The notes beneath the pieces were generated by a model. That model was not told the origin of the DNA. It did not search any database and saw only the letters and a list, made by a program, of their open reading frames with translations. Of a stretch of DNA of 64,000 nt, positions 17,149-27,313 are shown in pieces. Positions within the stretch are counted from its first letter, which is position 1, and each line of letters starts with the position of its first letter. The DNA comes from Tannerellaceae bacterium (GTDB taxonomy: Bacteria > Bacteroidota > Bacteroidia > Bacteroidales > Tannerellaceae), in the NCBI GenBank assembly GCA_021203545.1, contig JAJQAZ010000068.1:4816-68815 (forward strand). Direction: 5' to 3'. A program made the translations under genes and the position numbers.

Positions 17149-19330
17149 AGTACTTCTTTTCATATTTATATTCTGATATTCTGGTTTTATACTTTTCTTT
17201 TCCTATATCACGAGCCATTTCATATTGCCATTTCCATAAACTACTGGCTCTATATCTTTTTTCAACAGTCGATTCATTTCCTTCTACATAGTCCATTATA
17301 TTATCAGTAGTCTTAGCATATTTAAACCTCCAGTTATATTTATTTCTGTATTTCTTATTTTCCCAAGGATGTTCCAAACCAAATGTATGGAGCACTTCGT
17401 GAACTGTAGTACCTGGACTAAATGGGTTATTTCCATTAATATTGAAAAGAAGAACCTTATCAATCCATCTCGTAACTTCACTTTCATTTTTTTCCATTTG
17501 AGTGAGTCCTATAGTGGTTGGAGAGTATGCAGGAATTGAAAACATAAATAATTTACAGCTATTTGTATAAATACCATTATATTTTGTGTTGCTATAATCT
17601 TTAGATGCTCGTATATCTAAATATTCATAAATAGTTTTATTTTTTAATTTTTTATCAATATAATTATCTTATCTTGTTCTTTTAGTATAATTAATACTCT
17701 TGTTATTTTCCGACAATAAAAAACTTGCAGTAAATAAAGGTGCTTGTTTTTCTATGGAATTATATCTGAATGGATATTTATCTCCTGTACAATCCAATGG
17801 AGGTAAAATATGTATATCAGGAAATATATAAAGTTGTTGAAACAGTTGTTTCATTCGTTCAACTTCTCCGTCCGTTATTCTTGATATTTCAAATTCATTT
17901 AGGTCTTTATCACAAAGTTTTACCGGGATGATAGATATGTCCATTTTATAAGGCTCGTGGTTGGGGATAAATTCCAGTTTACCAACTACCTGTTCTCCTA
18001 TACAAGCTTCCAGAAACATAGTCTCACTAAATACTTTATTGCATGTGATTTGTAGTTTTTCTGAATGGTAATGATGTTGATTTTTGTTTTTGATTGAAAA
18101 AGAGTGGAAGTTGAGGGAAAATGTATCTTCATCTCCTCCCGTAAATCGAAAGTCTATTTTATCTACCGGTGTTTCCACGGTTAGTTTTAACCGTAAAGAA
18201 GCTGTAAATCCGGGAACGATAGTCATAACAGGTACAGCATATTTATAATTTTGTTGGTAGGTTGGATGCGTCTTTTTCCACTCTTCTTCAAAAGAGGTAT
18301 AATTGTTATTCATGAATTCATTAAAACTATTCTTATCCATCATGGTTGGATCATTGTACCATTTACACAGGGGGGCATCATCGTCTCCCTCACGATACCA
18401 ATCGAACAGGAAATCTCCTTTGTAAGAGTGCGGAGCAGTTACCGGATGATATGTACCATCGCGCCGGAACTTAACCGTACACTGGGCTTCCTGACTCAGA
18501 ATCGCTTCCTTGGCCTCATCCGGTGTTTGCTCCCACGCGGCAAAAAAGGAGAGTTTGAGCTCCGGGTGCTGTTTCAGGTATTCGGTTGGGTTTTTATGTC
18601 TTTCCGAAAGGAGGTCGTGGATACTTAGTTGGAGGTTTATTTCTCCTTCCTGATTTGGATGGGTGTTGTAATTCAAAAGAGTTTCTCCTTCTTCGTCTTT
18701 TATCCGGATCAGTACGTCTTCATCATCGTTTCCGGGTTTGTCAAACCCGGAAGTTTCTACGTGTAGGGTTACGGTTTCTTCTAAATCCCGGGGGATAATA
18801 GTAAGTGTGTCTTTCTCTTCACTTAGCCAGGAAACAGCCGTTACCTCCGGGGTTTGTTCTTCTTCGGGTTCTGAAGTCTCTTCTGTTACTACTACCGGCT
18901 CCGGTTCTTTGTACTCCTCCCACCAGAAACCATACGTCTGGGGAAAACGGCGGTCTAACTTTATATCTCTGTTTATATCTAACCGCTCTGTGGTAATACG
19001 AATCTGCTGTATCATCGGTATAGCGAAGAGTGAAGACATTCTTTCCTCTACTGCATAAATGTATCCGTCGTACCACTCAAGTATCCGCACAGGAGTCATT
19101 TTCGCGCTATCCACTATTTCCACTTTTCCCGATACCGGACGGGGCTTCTTTCCTAATAGTTTCTCCCACAGGTAATCATCGCCGGTTGATTCTACTCCTA
19201 ATTGGATATCGCCACCCAGTAGTCCGGTGGTAGGACGGCCGCGGTAATCTACTTCGCGGTTAAAACCATAGGTGCATCTTAGTACAGGATAAATTTGGCC
19301 TTCCAGGGTTAATGTGATTTCTTTTGCCAT
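17141..19330 (-). pseudogene. TssD (Hcp)-metzincin fusion, T6SS evolved-tube effector, with in-frame TAA
   Basis: About 729 codons. Residues 1-130 are the Bacteroidetes T6SS tube protein TssD/Hcp (YPVLRCTYGFNREVDYRGRP, GGDIQLGVESTGDDYLWEKL). An acidic/proline linker follows (141-165), then about 280 residues of beta-rich sequence of unknown family, then a C-terminal protease. That part has the full metzincin zinc site HEVLHTFGLEH (H644, E645, H648, H654) and a Met-turn NIMDY (M679). A TAA at 17669-17671 (residue 554) interrupts the frame, but both sides stay open in the same frame up to and past it; CAA to TAA would explain it. If real, the product is a toxinless 553-aa Hcp plus a separate untranslated protease. 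N-terminal DNA has ordinary base composition and the protease part is much more AT-rich, suggesting toxin-module exchange. The downstream lipoproteins are the presumed immunity genes. Confidence 0.83.
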
Positions 19331-19463
19331 AGGATTAGGTAAATAATCTAAATTAAACTATGGCAACGAATATAGGGAATATATTTTACAAACCGGTCTA
19401 AAATGAAAAGAAAAACAGAAAAGGCCGTTTCTTATGCGGTCCCGGATCAGGTCCGGGAACTAT
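19331..19463. repeat. Short intergene with TCCCGGATC hairpin
   Basis: A hairpin at 19436-19460 (TCCCGGATCAGGTCCGGGA core) sits just before the end of the GNAT gene. Nearly the same 25 nt occurs inside the coding sequence of the hybrid sensor kinase at 28419-28443, in inverted orientation. Confidence 0.6.
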
Positions 19464-19967
19464 TTATAGCTTCCGGTTCATGATATAATCTTCCATAAGG
19501 AAGCCGTTGCCGATGTCGATGTCTTCGCTACCGTAGATTTCGAAGCCTACCTTTTGATAAAAGTCGATGGCTTTGTTGAATCGGTTTACGTTGAGGGAGA
19601 TTTCTTCCATGCCAGCGGCGGAGGCTATCCGGGCAGCTTCTTCGATAAAGAAACGGCCGACTCCTTTTCCCTGTGCAGTGGGTAGTACATATATTTTGTG
19701 GATTTTCATCCAGGGTTTTCCTTTGTAATGGAGTTCGTACGAGAGGTACCCCAGCCAACTGTCTCCTTCTTTTACCAGCAGGTAGTGATGGCCCTGTTCC
19801 TCTATCTGGCGGATCAGGGATCCGGTACTATACATCATGTCCATCATGTAGCGGATTTGTTCCGGCGAGAGGATGTCGCTGAAGGTTTTAGGCCACACAT
19901 CGTTTGATATTTCCTGAATCACAGGGATATAGTCCCGGGTAGCTTTTATAAGTTCTAGGTTTGCCAT
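19464..19967 (-). CDS. GNAT-family N-acetyltransferase
   Basis: 167 aa from ATG 19967 (MANLELIKATRDYIPVI); the TTG at 19982 is less likely. The acetyl-CoA-binding motif A is visible as IHKIYVLPTAQGKGVGRFFIEEA (R/Q-x-x-G-K-G type, about residues 90-112), followed by SLNVNRFNKAIDFYQKVGFE, the usual motif B with Tyr. The acceptor substrate is unknown. It lies upstream of the T6SS effector on the same strand, separated by 133 nt. I see no functional link. Confidence 0.85.
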   Translation of the reverse strand: MANLELIKATRDYIPVIQEISNDVWPKTFSDILSPEQIRYMMDMMYSTGSLIRQIEEQGHHYLLVKEGDSWLGYLSYELHYKGKPWMKIHKIYVLPTAQGKGVGRFFIEEAARIASAAGMEEISLNVNRFNKAIDFYQKVGFEIYGSEDIDIGNGFLMEDYIMNRKL

Positions 19968-20182
19968 AACAAGAGTAAACAATTTGAATTACCGGATAAA
20001 GGTAATCAATTTGTTTTATTTTATTTTTTTCTAATCCTTTTTTAGCTTTTAACTGTTATTAGAAGAAATAGCGAATAAATCATAATGAAAAAAGAGAGGA
20101 GGTGCCGCATAGACGGATAATAACAAACAGAACTTAAAACCTTTCAACGAAAATGAAGTAATCATAAAAACGTAGATAACAA

Positions 20183-23100
20183 ATGAATATAAGAAAATTG
20201 AACCGGATCCCTATCGGCCGGTTTTTAACAGGGATCATTTTATGCTGTGCGATAACTGGTGCACAGGCAACCACCGAATCTGAGATTCTTAATACAAAAA
20301 CATCTGTAAAACAGCAAAGTACAAAGACGGTTACCGGTATAATACTCGACGAGACCGGCGAACCGGTAATTGGTGCCAATGTGTTTGTAAAAGGTACCAC
20401 TACCGGAACGATTACGGGGCTGGATGGCGATTTTACGCTGGAAGTTCCCGAAGATGCGATTTTGGTTGTATCGTATATCGGTTACTCGCTACAGGAAATT
20501 CCGGTAGCCGGAAGAACGAATATTACCCTTTCGCTGAGCGAAGATACCCTTTCGCTGGACGAGGTAGTGGTAACGGCATTAGGGATCAAACGCCAGGCCC
20601 GTTCGATCGGCTATTCCACGACCCTGATTGGGGGAGACGAATTTACCGAAGCCCGCGACCAGAATATCGGGAATGCACTGAGTGGTAAGATAGCCGGGGT
20701 AAGTGTAACCGGAAATGCTACCGGTCTGGGTGGGAGTAGCCGCGTGGTAATTCGTGGTAACGCTTCGCTCACCGGAAACAATCAGCCGCTGTATGTGGTG
20801 GATGGTATTCCGTTTGATAATACCAACCGCGGGAATGCGGGTACATGGGGTGGTATGGACCTCGGAGACGGTCTGAACGCGATCAATCCCGATGACATCG
20901 CGGAAATACAGGTATTGAAAGGGGCTGCGGCTTCGGCTCTGTATGGTTACCGGGGTGGTAACGGTGCTATCCTGATAACCACCAAATCGGGTTCTGCACA
21001 GAAAGGGGTGAGTGTTGAGATCAATAACAACCTGACCTTTAATCCGATTTATGATTATCGTGATTTCCAGAAGGTGTACGGCCAGGGCCGTTTGGGCGAA
21101 AAACCTACCAGCCAGGAAGCGGCTTATAATAGCTATAACTCAAGCTGGGGGGCAGTAATGGATGGTAGCCAGGCTGTCAACGCGTTGGGCGATCCGTATG
21201 CTTATAACTATGTGGATAACTGGAAGAATTTTTACCGGACAGGTATTTCAGAACAGGCATCGGTTGCTATTAGCGGAAAAGGAGATAATATCTCGTACCG
21301 TTTTGGGGTATCCAATACGGTAGACAAGTCTATTTTACCCAATTCCAACCTGAACCAGCAAGGTATTAATATGAATACCACCTACGACATTACCCCCAAA
21401 CTTCATTTAACCGTAAATGCTAATTATGTATTTGAGAAAGTAAAAAACCGCGCCAACCTGTCTGACGGAAACGGAAACGTAAATGCCACTTTATTATATT
21501 TAGCCAATTCGTATGATGTAAGATGGCTTAAACCGGCAAGAGATGAAAACGGCAGGGAACTGTTGCCCGGTAACAATGATTATTTTAATAATCCTTACTG
21601 GTTGCTGTATGAAGACCGCAACGAGACGAACCGGAACCGTCTGACCGGTGGTATGACACTGCGGTATGATATTGCCGACTGGCTGTATGCACAGGGACAG
21701 GTAACACGGGATGGGTACAATCTGGAGTTGTTAAAGGCACGCCCCATGGGGCAGGCTGTAGATGAAGGCGGAGCAATAGAAGAGTATAATCTGGCTTTCT
21801 CTGAAATAAACCTCAATTATCTGATCGGCTTTAATAAACGGTTTGGCGACTTCTCGGTGAATGCTACATTAGGAGGTAACCGCCAACGGGATATTACAAA
21901 AAAATGGGGTACCGACGGAGATATCAAAGGGTTTATGGTAGATGGAAACCTCTCTACCAGTAATATTACCCCGGAAAACCGGCGGTTTAAAAAGACCTAT
22001 TCGGAATACCAGGTAAATTCTGTTTACGGATCGGCCGATTTCGGATACTGGGATTTTATTTTCCTGAATTTTACCGGACGTAACGACTGGTTCTCTACGC
22101 TTTCGCCGGATAATAACAGCTATTTTTATCCTTCTGTGAGTTTAAGTTTTGTGTTTACGGAAGCCTGGCAGATGCCCCAATGGATTTATACCGGTAAGTT
22201 GAGGGCTTCGTATGCACAGGCTTCGAATGGTACGGACCCGTATATGACACAACTTACCTACACCAGTAAAAACTGGACGTTGCAGGGACAGAGCGCAGGA
22301 ACCATCAATACCAGTACTGTGCCGAATGCCAACCTGAAACCGGTTTCTATTTCGGAGTGGGAAATTGGGTTGAGTATGCAGTTCCTGGAAAGCCGTCTGG
22401 GATTTGACCTGGCACTCTATAAGAAAACAACCAAAGATGATATTGTGTATGTATCCAGTAGTAGTGCTTCGGGCTTCAATTCGGCGATACAGAATGTGGG
22501 AGAGATACAGAACAGGGGGATTGAGTTTATGCTGAATGCTGATCCTGTACGTACACGGGATTTTAGCTGGCGCTCTACTTTCAATCTTGCCTATAATGAC
22601 AGTGATGTGAAATATCTCGGTGACGGAATCAGGTACCTGGAAATAGAGGGAGCAAGCGCGCGTAGTGGTGGTGCTGTGATCCGTAGTATTGTAGGTGAAC
22701 CTTACGGGCAGATTGTGGGGTATACCTATCAGCGGGATGATAATGGAAATATTGTGTACGATAGCAGCGGCATTCCGCAACGGTCCGAACAACTCGAAGT
22801 GCTGGGTAATGGTGTGTACAGGCTGACAGGAGGTTTCCGGAACGATTTCTCTTACAAAAACTTTTCTCTCGGACTGTTGCTCGACTTTAAGTGGGGGGCT
22901 AAATTGTTTTCGGGTACCAACCTGAACCTGTACAGTACCGGGTTGCACAAAAATACGTTGCAGTATCGTGAAGATGGTTTCACCGTCAATGGCGTTACGG
23001 TAGATGCACAGACTTACTGGCAGGGTATTGTAAGAAATACAATTACTGAAGAGTTTGTGTATAATGCCAGCTTTATTAAACTACGTGAATTCTCACTGGG

Positions 23101-23308
23101 ATATAGTCTGCCTTCTTCTTTGTTGAGCCATACACCGGTGAAAAGTGCACAAATCTCGTTTGTGGCACGTAACCTTTGGACTATCCTGAAACATACTCCC
23201 AATATCGATCCGGAATCAGCCTACAATAACAGTAACGGACAGGGGTTGGAGTTGAATGGTTATCCGGCAACAAGAAATATTGGTTTTAACCTGAATGTAA
23301 AATTCTAA
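20183..23308 (+). CDS. SusC/RagA-family TonB-dependent outer-membrane transporter
   Basis: 1041 aa. N-terminal signal (MNIRKLNRIPIGRFLTGII...AQAT), then a carboxypeptidase-regulatory-like domain (TVTGIILDETGEPVIGANVFVKG, about residues 48-125). The TonB box region follows (SLDEVVVTALGIKR), then the plug (GVSVTG...RGNASLTGNNQPLYVVDGIPF) and a 22-strand barrel ending LNVKF. It imports a nutrient, probably a glycan or peptide, with its SusD partner 1 nt downstream. No hydrolase or regulator is adjacent, so the substrate is not predictable. TALGIKR boxes are common in SusC proteins paired with SusD-like_2 partners, which fits the next gene. Confidence 0.92.
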   Translation: MNIRKLNRIPIGRFLTGIILCCAITGAQATTESEILNTKTSVKQQSTKTVTGIILDETGEPVIGANVFVKGTTTGTITGLDGDFTLEVPEDAILVVSYIGYSLQEIPVAGRTNITLSLSEDTLSLDEVVVTALGIKRQARSIGYSTTLIGGDEFTEARDQNIGNALSGKIAGVSVTGNATGLGGSSRVVIRGNASLTGNNQPLYVVDGIPFDNTNRGNAGTWGGMDLGDGLNAINPDDIAEIQVLKGAAASALYGYRGGNGAILITTKSGSAQKGVSVEINNNLTFNPIYDYRDFQKVYGQGRLGEKPTSQEAAYNSYNSSWGAVMDGSQAVNALGDPYAYNYVDNWKNFYRTGISEQASVAISGKGDNISYRFGVSNTVDKSILPNSNLNQQGINMNTTYDITPKLHLTVNANYVFEKVKNRANLSDGNGNVNATLLYLANSYDVRWLKPARDENGRELLPGNNDYFNNPYWLLYEDRNETNRNRLTGGMTLRYDIADWLYAQGQVTRDGYNLELLKARPMGQAVDEGGAIEEYNLAFSEINLNYLIGFNKRFGDFSVNATLGGNRQRDITKKWGTDGDIKGFMVDGNLSTSNITPENRRFKKTYSEYQVNSVYGSADFGYWDFIFLNFTGRNDWFSTLSPDNNSYFYPSVSLSFVFTEAWQMPQWIYTGKLRASYAQASNGTDPYMTQLTYTSKNWTLQGQSAGTINTSTVPNANLKPVSISEWEIGLSMQFLESRLGFDLALYKKTTKDDIVYVSSSSASGFNSAIQNVGEIQNRGIEFMLNADPVRTRDFSWRSTFNLAYNDSDVKYLGDGIRYLEIEGASARSGGAVIRSIVGEPYGQIVGYTYQRDDNGNIVYDSSGIPQRSEQLEVLGNGVYRLTGGFRNDFSYKNFSLGLLLDFKWGAKLFSGTNLNLYSTGLHKNTLQYREDGFTVNGVTVDAQTYWQGIVRNTITEEFVYNASFIKLREFSLGYSLPSSLLSHTPVKSAQISFVARNLWTILKHTPNIDPESAYNNSNGQGLELNGYPATRNIGFNLNVKF

Positions 23309-23309
23309 T

Positions 23310-24905
23310 ATGCAAAAGTTAATCAAGATGAAACATACAATATTAGCGGTATTATTGGCTATAGGGCTACCGGGAGGTTTCCAATCCTGTAGTGATTTTG
23401 GTAATACCAATATAGACCCGGAAAGTATTTCCAAAGAGGCGATTAATATGGAACTGGTTTTTACCAATGTAGTTGCTTACTCTACTTTCGGTACGGAATA
23501 CGAGGTATGGCGCAACGGTATTATTTACGATGCCATGATGTTATAACATTTGGCTTCGCTTGACTGGCCCGGTGATAAGTACCTGTTTAACCAGGGGTAC
23601 AACCAGGCATTCTGGGAGCGGCAATATGAAAATAGTATCCGCGACGCGGTGGATCTGTTGTATATCTGGAAAGATAATGAGGAGTATTACGCCGAACGGC
23701 AGATGGTACGGATTATGAAGGTGCTTGTTTTCCACCGGATGACGGATATGTACGGCGATGTGCCCTATTTCGAAGCTGGCCTGGGGTATCATGAAGGGAT
23801 TGCTTTTCCGAAGTATGACCCGCAGCGGGATATTTATATGGATATGCTGAAAGAACTGAAAGAAGCAGGCGATGCGCTGGCAACTGTGAGTAGTAGCCGT
23901 ATCGGGAATGCTGACTTGCTATATCGTGGTGATGTTGTTAAGTGGAGAAAATTTGCCAATTCGCTGATGTTACGTCTGGCGATGCGCCTGACCAAAGTGG
24001 AGCCCCAAACCGCACAAACCTGGGTACAAACGGCGGTGAACGGAGGGCTTTTTACTTCCATTGAGGATGATGCATATGTTTCGCATGTGGACTCAAATAT
24101 TAACGACGACTCATCGAATCCGTATGGAAAAGTGATGGCCCAGCTTGATCCACAGAATATCCGGATGAGCCGCTTTTTTATTGATTTGTTGCAGGATAGT
24201 AATGATCCGCGCCTGCGCTATATATCTACCCTGTGCGAAAATCCGAACCTGACCTATCTGAGTGGTGAGATGCAGTACGGAGATACCACAGCGGTGATCC
24301 AGGTAGGTATGCCTAACGGATATGATTCCGACGGCATACGGCCTATCAGTGAGGCTCCGGGCTTTCCGGGAAGTATTGATGACTATTCTGTTCCGAACCG
24401 CTACACGTATGCCAATCCGGATGCACCTACTCTGGTGGTAACGCACGCAGAGAACCAACTGTTGCTGGCCGAGGCTGCCCTGCGCGGCTGGGTGAGTGGA
24501 AATCCCGCGGATTATTACAACGAAGGGGTACGGGCCTCCATGCGACAGTATGTACATTTTAATGTAGATCCTGTAACAGAAGCGGAGATCGAGGCTTGTC
24601 TTACTGATAATCCTTTTAATACAGCTACCGGATACGAACAAATCAATACGCAGTATTATATTATTACTTTCTGTGATGAATATGAAACATTTGCCAACTG
24701 GCGGCGGTCCGGCTATCCGGAGTTGACACCGGTACCTTACTATCCCGGAAATGTTACCGATGGAACTATTCCCCGCCGTTTTGTATACAGGAATAATGAA
24801 CAATCTGTCAATGAACGAAATTATCAGGAAGCGGTTTCACGCCTGCCGGGTGGCGACCGCATGACTTCCCGCGTCTGGTGGGATGTGGATACCACAACTC
24901 CGTAA
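23310..24905 (+). pseudogene. SusD-like nutrient-binding lipoprotein, interrupted by in-frame TAA
   Basis: About 531 aa. Surface lipoprotein lid of the SusC transporter. Lipobox GFQSC; a better start may be the internal ATG at 23328 (MKHTILAVLL). The body is the SusD-like_2 type (EVWRNGIIYDAMML, WPGDKYLFNQGYNQAFWE, VLVFHRMTDMYGDVPY, KWRKFANSLMLRLAMRL, ENQLLLAEAALRGW). A TAA at 23544-23546 falls between DAMML and HLASLDWPGDKY. The frame is otherwise open, and Gln (CAA) is the expected residue. As written only 78 aa would be made. It ends RVWWDVDTTTP. Directly follows SusC with 1 nt spacing. Confidence 0.83.
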
Positions 24906-25084
24906 AGTAACGGAAGGGCACATAGATTACTGGATGAAGGGGATTTATAATCAGTCATGGCCGGAAGTGTGTTATAACCATAACTATCCTCTGTAAAACC
25001 GGAAAAAGGGTATTTTTAAATGAATATTTATACAATAATACAGTTATAATACTAATTTTTGTGCTGTTAATAACATACCCCTAA
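24906..25084. other. Intergene after susD, nothing recognised
   Basis: Mostly AT-rich. No gene or terminator of clear quality was found before the MITE-like element. Confidence 0.4.
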
Positions 25085-25377
25085 CCCCTCTCAAGAGATT
25101 GTGTAAAAACTCTCCTTGTTCTTTGATAAAGTTACAAATTGTAAATAATTACCCCGAAGTGGGTAAAATGTGAATAACCCCGGGTGCAACCCGGGGTAGG
25201 CAGAAACCCTCTCCATAACAACCCTGAAAGGGTTGAACCCGCTTCGGGGTTCATAGAGTAGAATCATTTTCTGCCACGGGTTTCACCCGCGGTTAATCAC
25301 ATTCAAGCCCTTCGGGCTTACAATATGTAACTTTTTCGATTTTACAATTTAGTTTTTACACAGTTTCTCAAGAGGGG
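25085..25377. mobile_element. MITE-like element with terminal inverted repeats
   Basis: About 293 nt, non-coding. The ends 25085-25111 and 25351-25377 are an imperfect 27-nt inverted repeat (CCCCTCT...GTGTAAAAACT), and the pairing resumes further in at GTTACAAATTGTAA against its partner near 25320-25332. Inside are five successive hairpins: CCCCGGGTGCAACCCGGGG, AACCCTGAAAGGGTT, GAACCCGCTTCGGGGTTC, CCACGGGTTTCACCCGCGG and AAGCCCTTCGGGCTT. There is no transposase and no obvious target duplication. It sits downstream of the broken susD. Confidence 0.65.
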
Positions 25378-25421
25378 AAATGCAAGAAAACCACTACTTT
25401 ATAATCTTCCGGCTATCACTA

Positions 25422-25566
25422 ATTTGTAATTCCCGCCTGTAGAGTATAAGCATTTATAATCCGCTTTTCTATACCTAAGTTCCGGTTTAATTGGTATTTA
25501 TTTGTTTTTGGGATCGCAGATCCTCATACTCGTTAGTCGGGGATTACAAATCCCCTCCGTCCAAAG
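25422..25566 (+). repeat. 145-nt dispersed repeat, copy 1
   Basis: Nearly identical to 30613-30757 (a handful of substitutions, same length). It includes an ACA-loop hairpin at 25539-25555. A partial inverted copy lies at 274-301. Non-coding. Confidence 0.75.
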
Positions 25567-25659
25567 ACCTTAATAGTGTCTTCGCGGGCACTTTTAATTT
25601 GCAACTCTTTTTATCTGATGGCTGTTATTAGTTTTTGAAACCATAACTTCAGAAAAAGT

Positions 25660-26358
25660 ATGTTGAGAGGTGATAACAGTGAAAGATACGGTTGGCTGGT
25701 AGGAACACAGACGGCGACCTTGCCGGCAGCCCTGTTTATGATACGGGACGGTAAAATGAAGGGTGAAAATATTCATATCTTCGAAAAGAATTTAAAACCG
25801 GGACAGGAAACGGAATTGATAAAGCAGGATGCCATCTGGAAGGAGACGATTAACGATTATGCAGCGTATGAAACGTTGCTGGATGTATTGGAGCGTATTC
25901 CTTCGGCAGTAGATCCGAAACGCTCTGCCAAAGAGGAATTGATTTATTTCAATCAACAGTTGGATGTGGTAACAAAGAAGGGTTGGAAAAGAGGAGAGCA
26001 GACGATCCTGAATCAATACAATACTACCCCGATGGCTATCCGTTACTGGCTGAGAGACCAGGGAGTGGTATTCAGACCGGATACCAAAGTACTGAAACTG
26101 GGGTGGGAAAAATATGCCGATACCCAGGAAGGTGTGATCAATACTATTACCTATGTACAGGATCATAACGAGGAACAGGTGGAGGTAGGGTTTGAAGATC
26201 TTGTTATTGTAACCGATGGGTACGATACGGAAATACCCCCACAGAAATATCATAATTTTGCTTTCCTGAATATGTCTGTACACGATATGGTAAAACTGGA
26301 AACGGTTTTTGAAGAGATGAAGAAGGTTACCAATGATTTTCTGGGACTGAAAGAATAA
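25660..26358 (+). CDS. Truncated oleate hydratase (MCRA)-like protein
   Basis: 232 aa against about 550-650 for the family. Residues 8-45 resemble the FAD-binding N-terminus of oleate hydratase ([33 protein letters not shown]). The second glycine of the usual GxG motif is Gln here. Residues 65-100 ([21 protein letters not shown]) and 118-195 ([33 protein letters not shown]) match later family segments, with a large internal deletion between them and no C-terminal half. It is unlikely to hydrate fatty acids. Intact frame and close spacing (4 nt) to the dnaJ-like gene suggest it is still expressed. Either a decayed relic or a small protein with a new role. Confidence 0.6.
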   Translation: MLRGDNSERYGWLVGTQTATLPAALFMIRDGKMKGENIHIFEKNLKPGQETELIKQDAIWKETINDYAAYETLLDVLERIPSAVDPKRSAKEELIYFNQQLDVVTKKGWKRGEQTILNQYNTTPMAIRYWLRDQGVVFRPDTKVLKLGWEKYADTQEGVINTITYVQDHNEEQVEVGFEDLVIVTDGYDTEIPPQKYHNFAFLNMSVHDMVKLETVFEEMKKVTNDFLGLKE

Positions 26359-26362
26359 TGGT

Positions 26363-27301
26363 ATGGACTTTATAGATTATTACAGCACACTGGGTGTTAG
26401 TAAAAGCGCTTCGCAGGATGATATTAAAAAGGCTTATAAGAAACTGGCCCGTAAATTTCATCCCGACCTGAATCCGGACGACCCGGACGCACATCAGAAA
26501 TTCCAGCAGATCAATGAGGCCAACGAGGTGTTGAGCGATCCGGAAAAGCGTAAGAAGTACGATCAGTATGGCGAGAACTGGAAACATGCTGAAGCATACG
26601 AAAGCCAGCAGCGTCAGGGTGGTTATCAGTCCGGCGGCAGTGGTTCCGGTGGTTTTGAGGGTTTTGGCGGTTTTGGTGGTTTCGGAGGCGGTAGCCAGTG
26701 GAGCTATTCGGGTGGTGATGGCGACTTCTCGGATTTCTTTGAGAATCTGTTTGGCTCGGCAGGACGCAGTAGCCGTAGTGCAGGTTTTAAAGGCCAGGAT
26801 TATACGACAGAGCTACATCTGTCTCTGTTTGATGCGGCTAAGACACATAAACAGGTGATTACTGTAAATGGTAAAAATCTGCGGATTACGATTCCGGCCG
26901 GTGTGGCCGACGGACAAACGATTAAACTGAAAGGACAGGGTGGTCCCGGAGCGAATGGAGCTCCTGCAGGCGATTTGTATATTACATTTGTTATACCGGA
27001 TGATGCCCGCTTCCGGCGTGTAGGAAATGACTTGTATACGAATGCGGATATTGATATTTATGCCGCTATATTAGGAGGCGAGAAGGTGGTGGATACCATG
27101 ACCGGAAAAGTAAAACTGAAAGTAAAACCGGGTACTCAAAACAACACGAAAGTACGCCTGAAAGGGAAAGGTTTTCCTGTTTATAAGAAAGAAAGCCAGC
27201 AAGGAGACCTGTTTATAACCTATACGGTAGAAATTCCAACTCACTTAACGGATAAGCAAAAAGAACTGCTCAAAGAGATGCAAAACCTTAATGGTAAATA
27301 A
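26363..27301 (+). CDS. cbpA: DnaJ-class co-chaperone CbpA
   Basis: 312 aa. Cytoplasmic J-domain co-chaperone of DnaK. J domain at residues 1-70 ([23 protein letters not shown] motif in [10 protein letters not shown]). A Gly/Phe-rich linker follows at about 80-125 ([16 protein letters not shown]), then the two C-terminal substrate-binding domains. The DnaJ zinc finger (CxxCxGxG) is absent, which marks the CbpA subtype. The cbpM gene 12 nt downstream supports this. The G/F linker coding sequence is locally GC-rich and repetitive. Confidence 0.92.
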   Translation: MDFIDYYSTLGVSKSASQDDIKKAYKKLARKFHPDLNPDDPDAHQKFQQINEANEVLSDPEKRKKYDQYGENWKHAEAYESQQRQGGYQSGGSGSGGFEGFGGFGGFGGGSQWSYSGGDGDFSDFFENLFGSAGRSSRSAGFKGQDYTTELHLSLFDAAKTHKQVITVNGKNLRITIPAGVADGQTIKLKGQGGPGANGAPAGDLYITFVIPDDARFRRVGNDLYTNADIDIYAAILGGEKVVDTMTGKVKLKVKPGTQNNTKVRLKGKGFPVYKKESQQGDLFITYTVEIPTHLTDKQKELLKEMQNLNGK

Positions 27302-27313
27302 ATTAGGAATAGT

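Noticed and set aside
14520..19330. Complete type VI secretion locus
   Set aside because: Only the tube-protein fusion is present. No sheath, baseplate, membrane-complex or ClpV-type gene is seen in the window.
19331..20182. Promoters of the Hcp fusion and the first susC
   Set aside because: Several near matches to TAnnTTTG exist, but none with good spacing, so no site is reported.
3718..23546. Stop-codon reassignment (TAA read as Gln)
   Set aside because: TAA is used as the ordinary stop by many intact genes here, and other lesions are frameshifts, so recoding does not explain the pattern.
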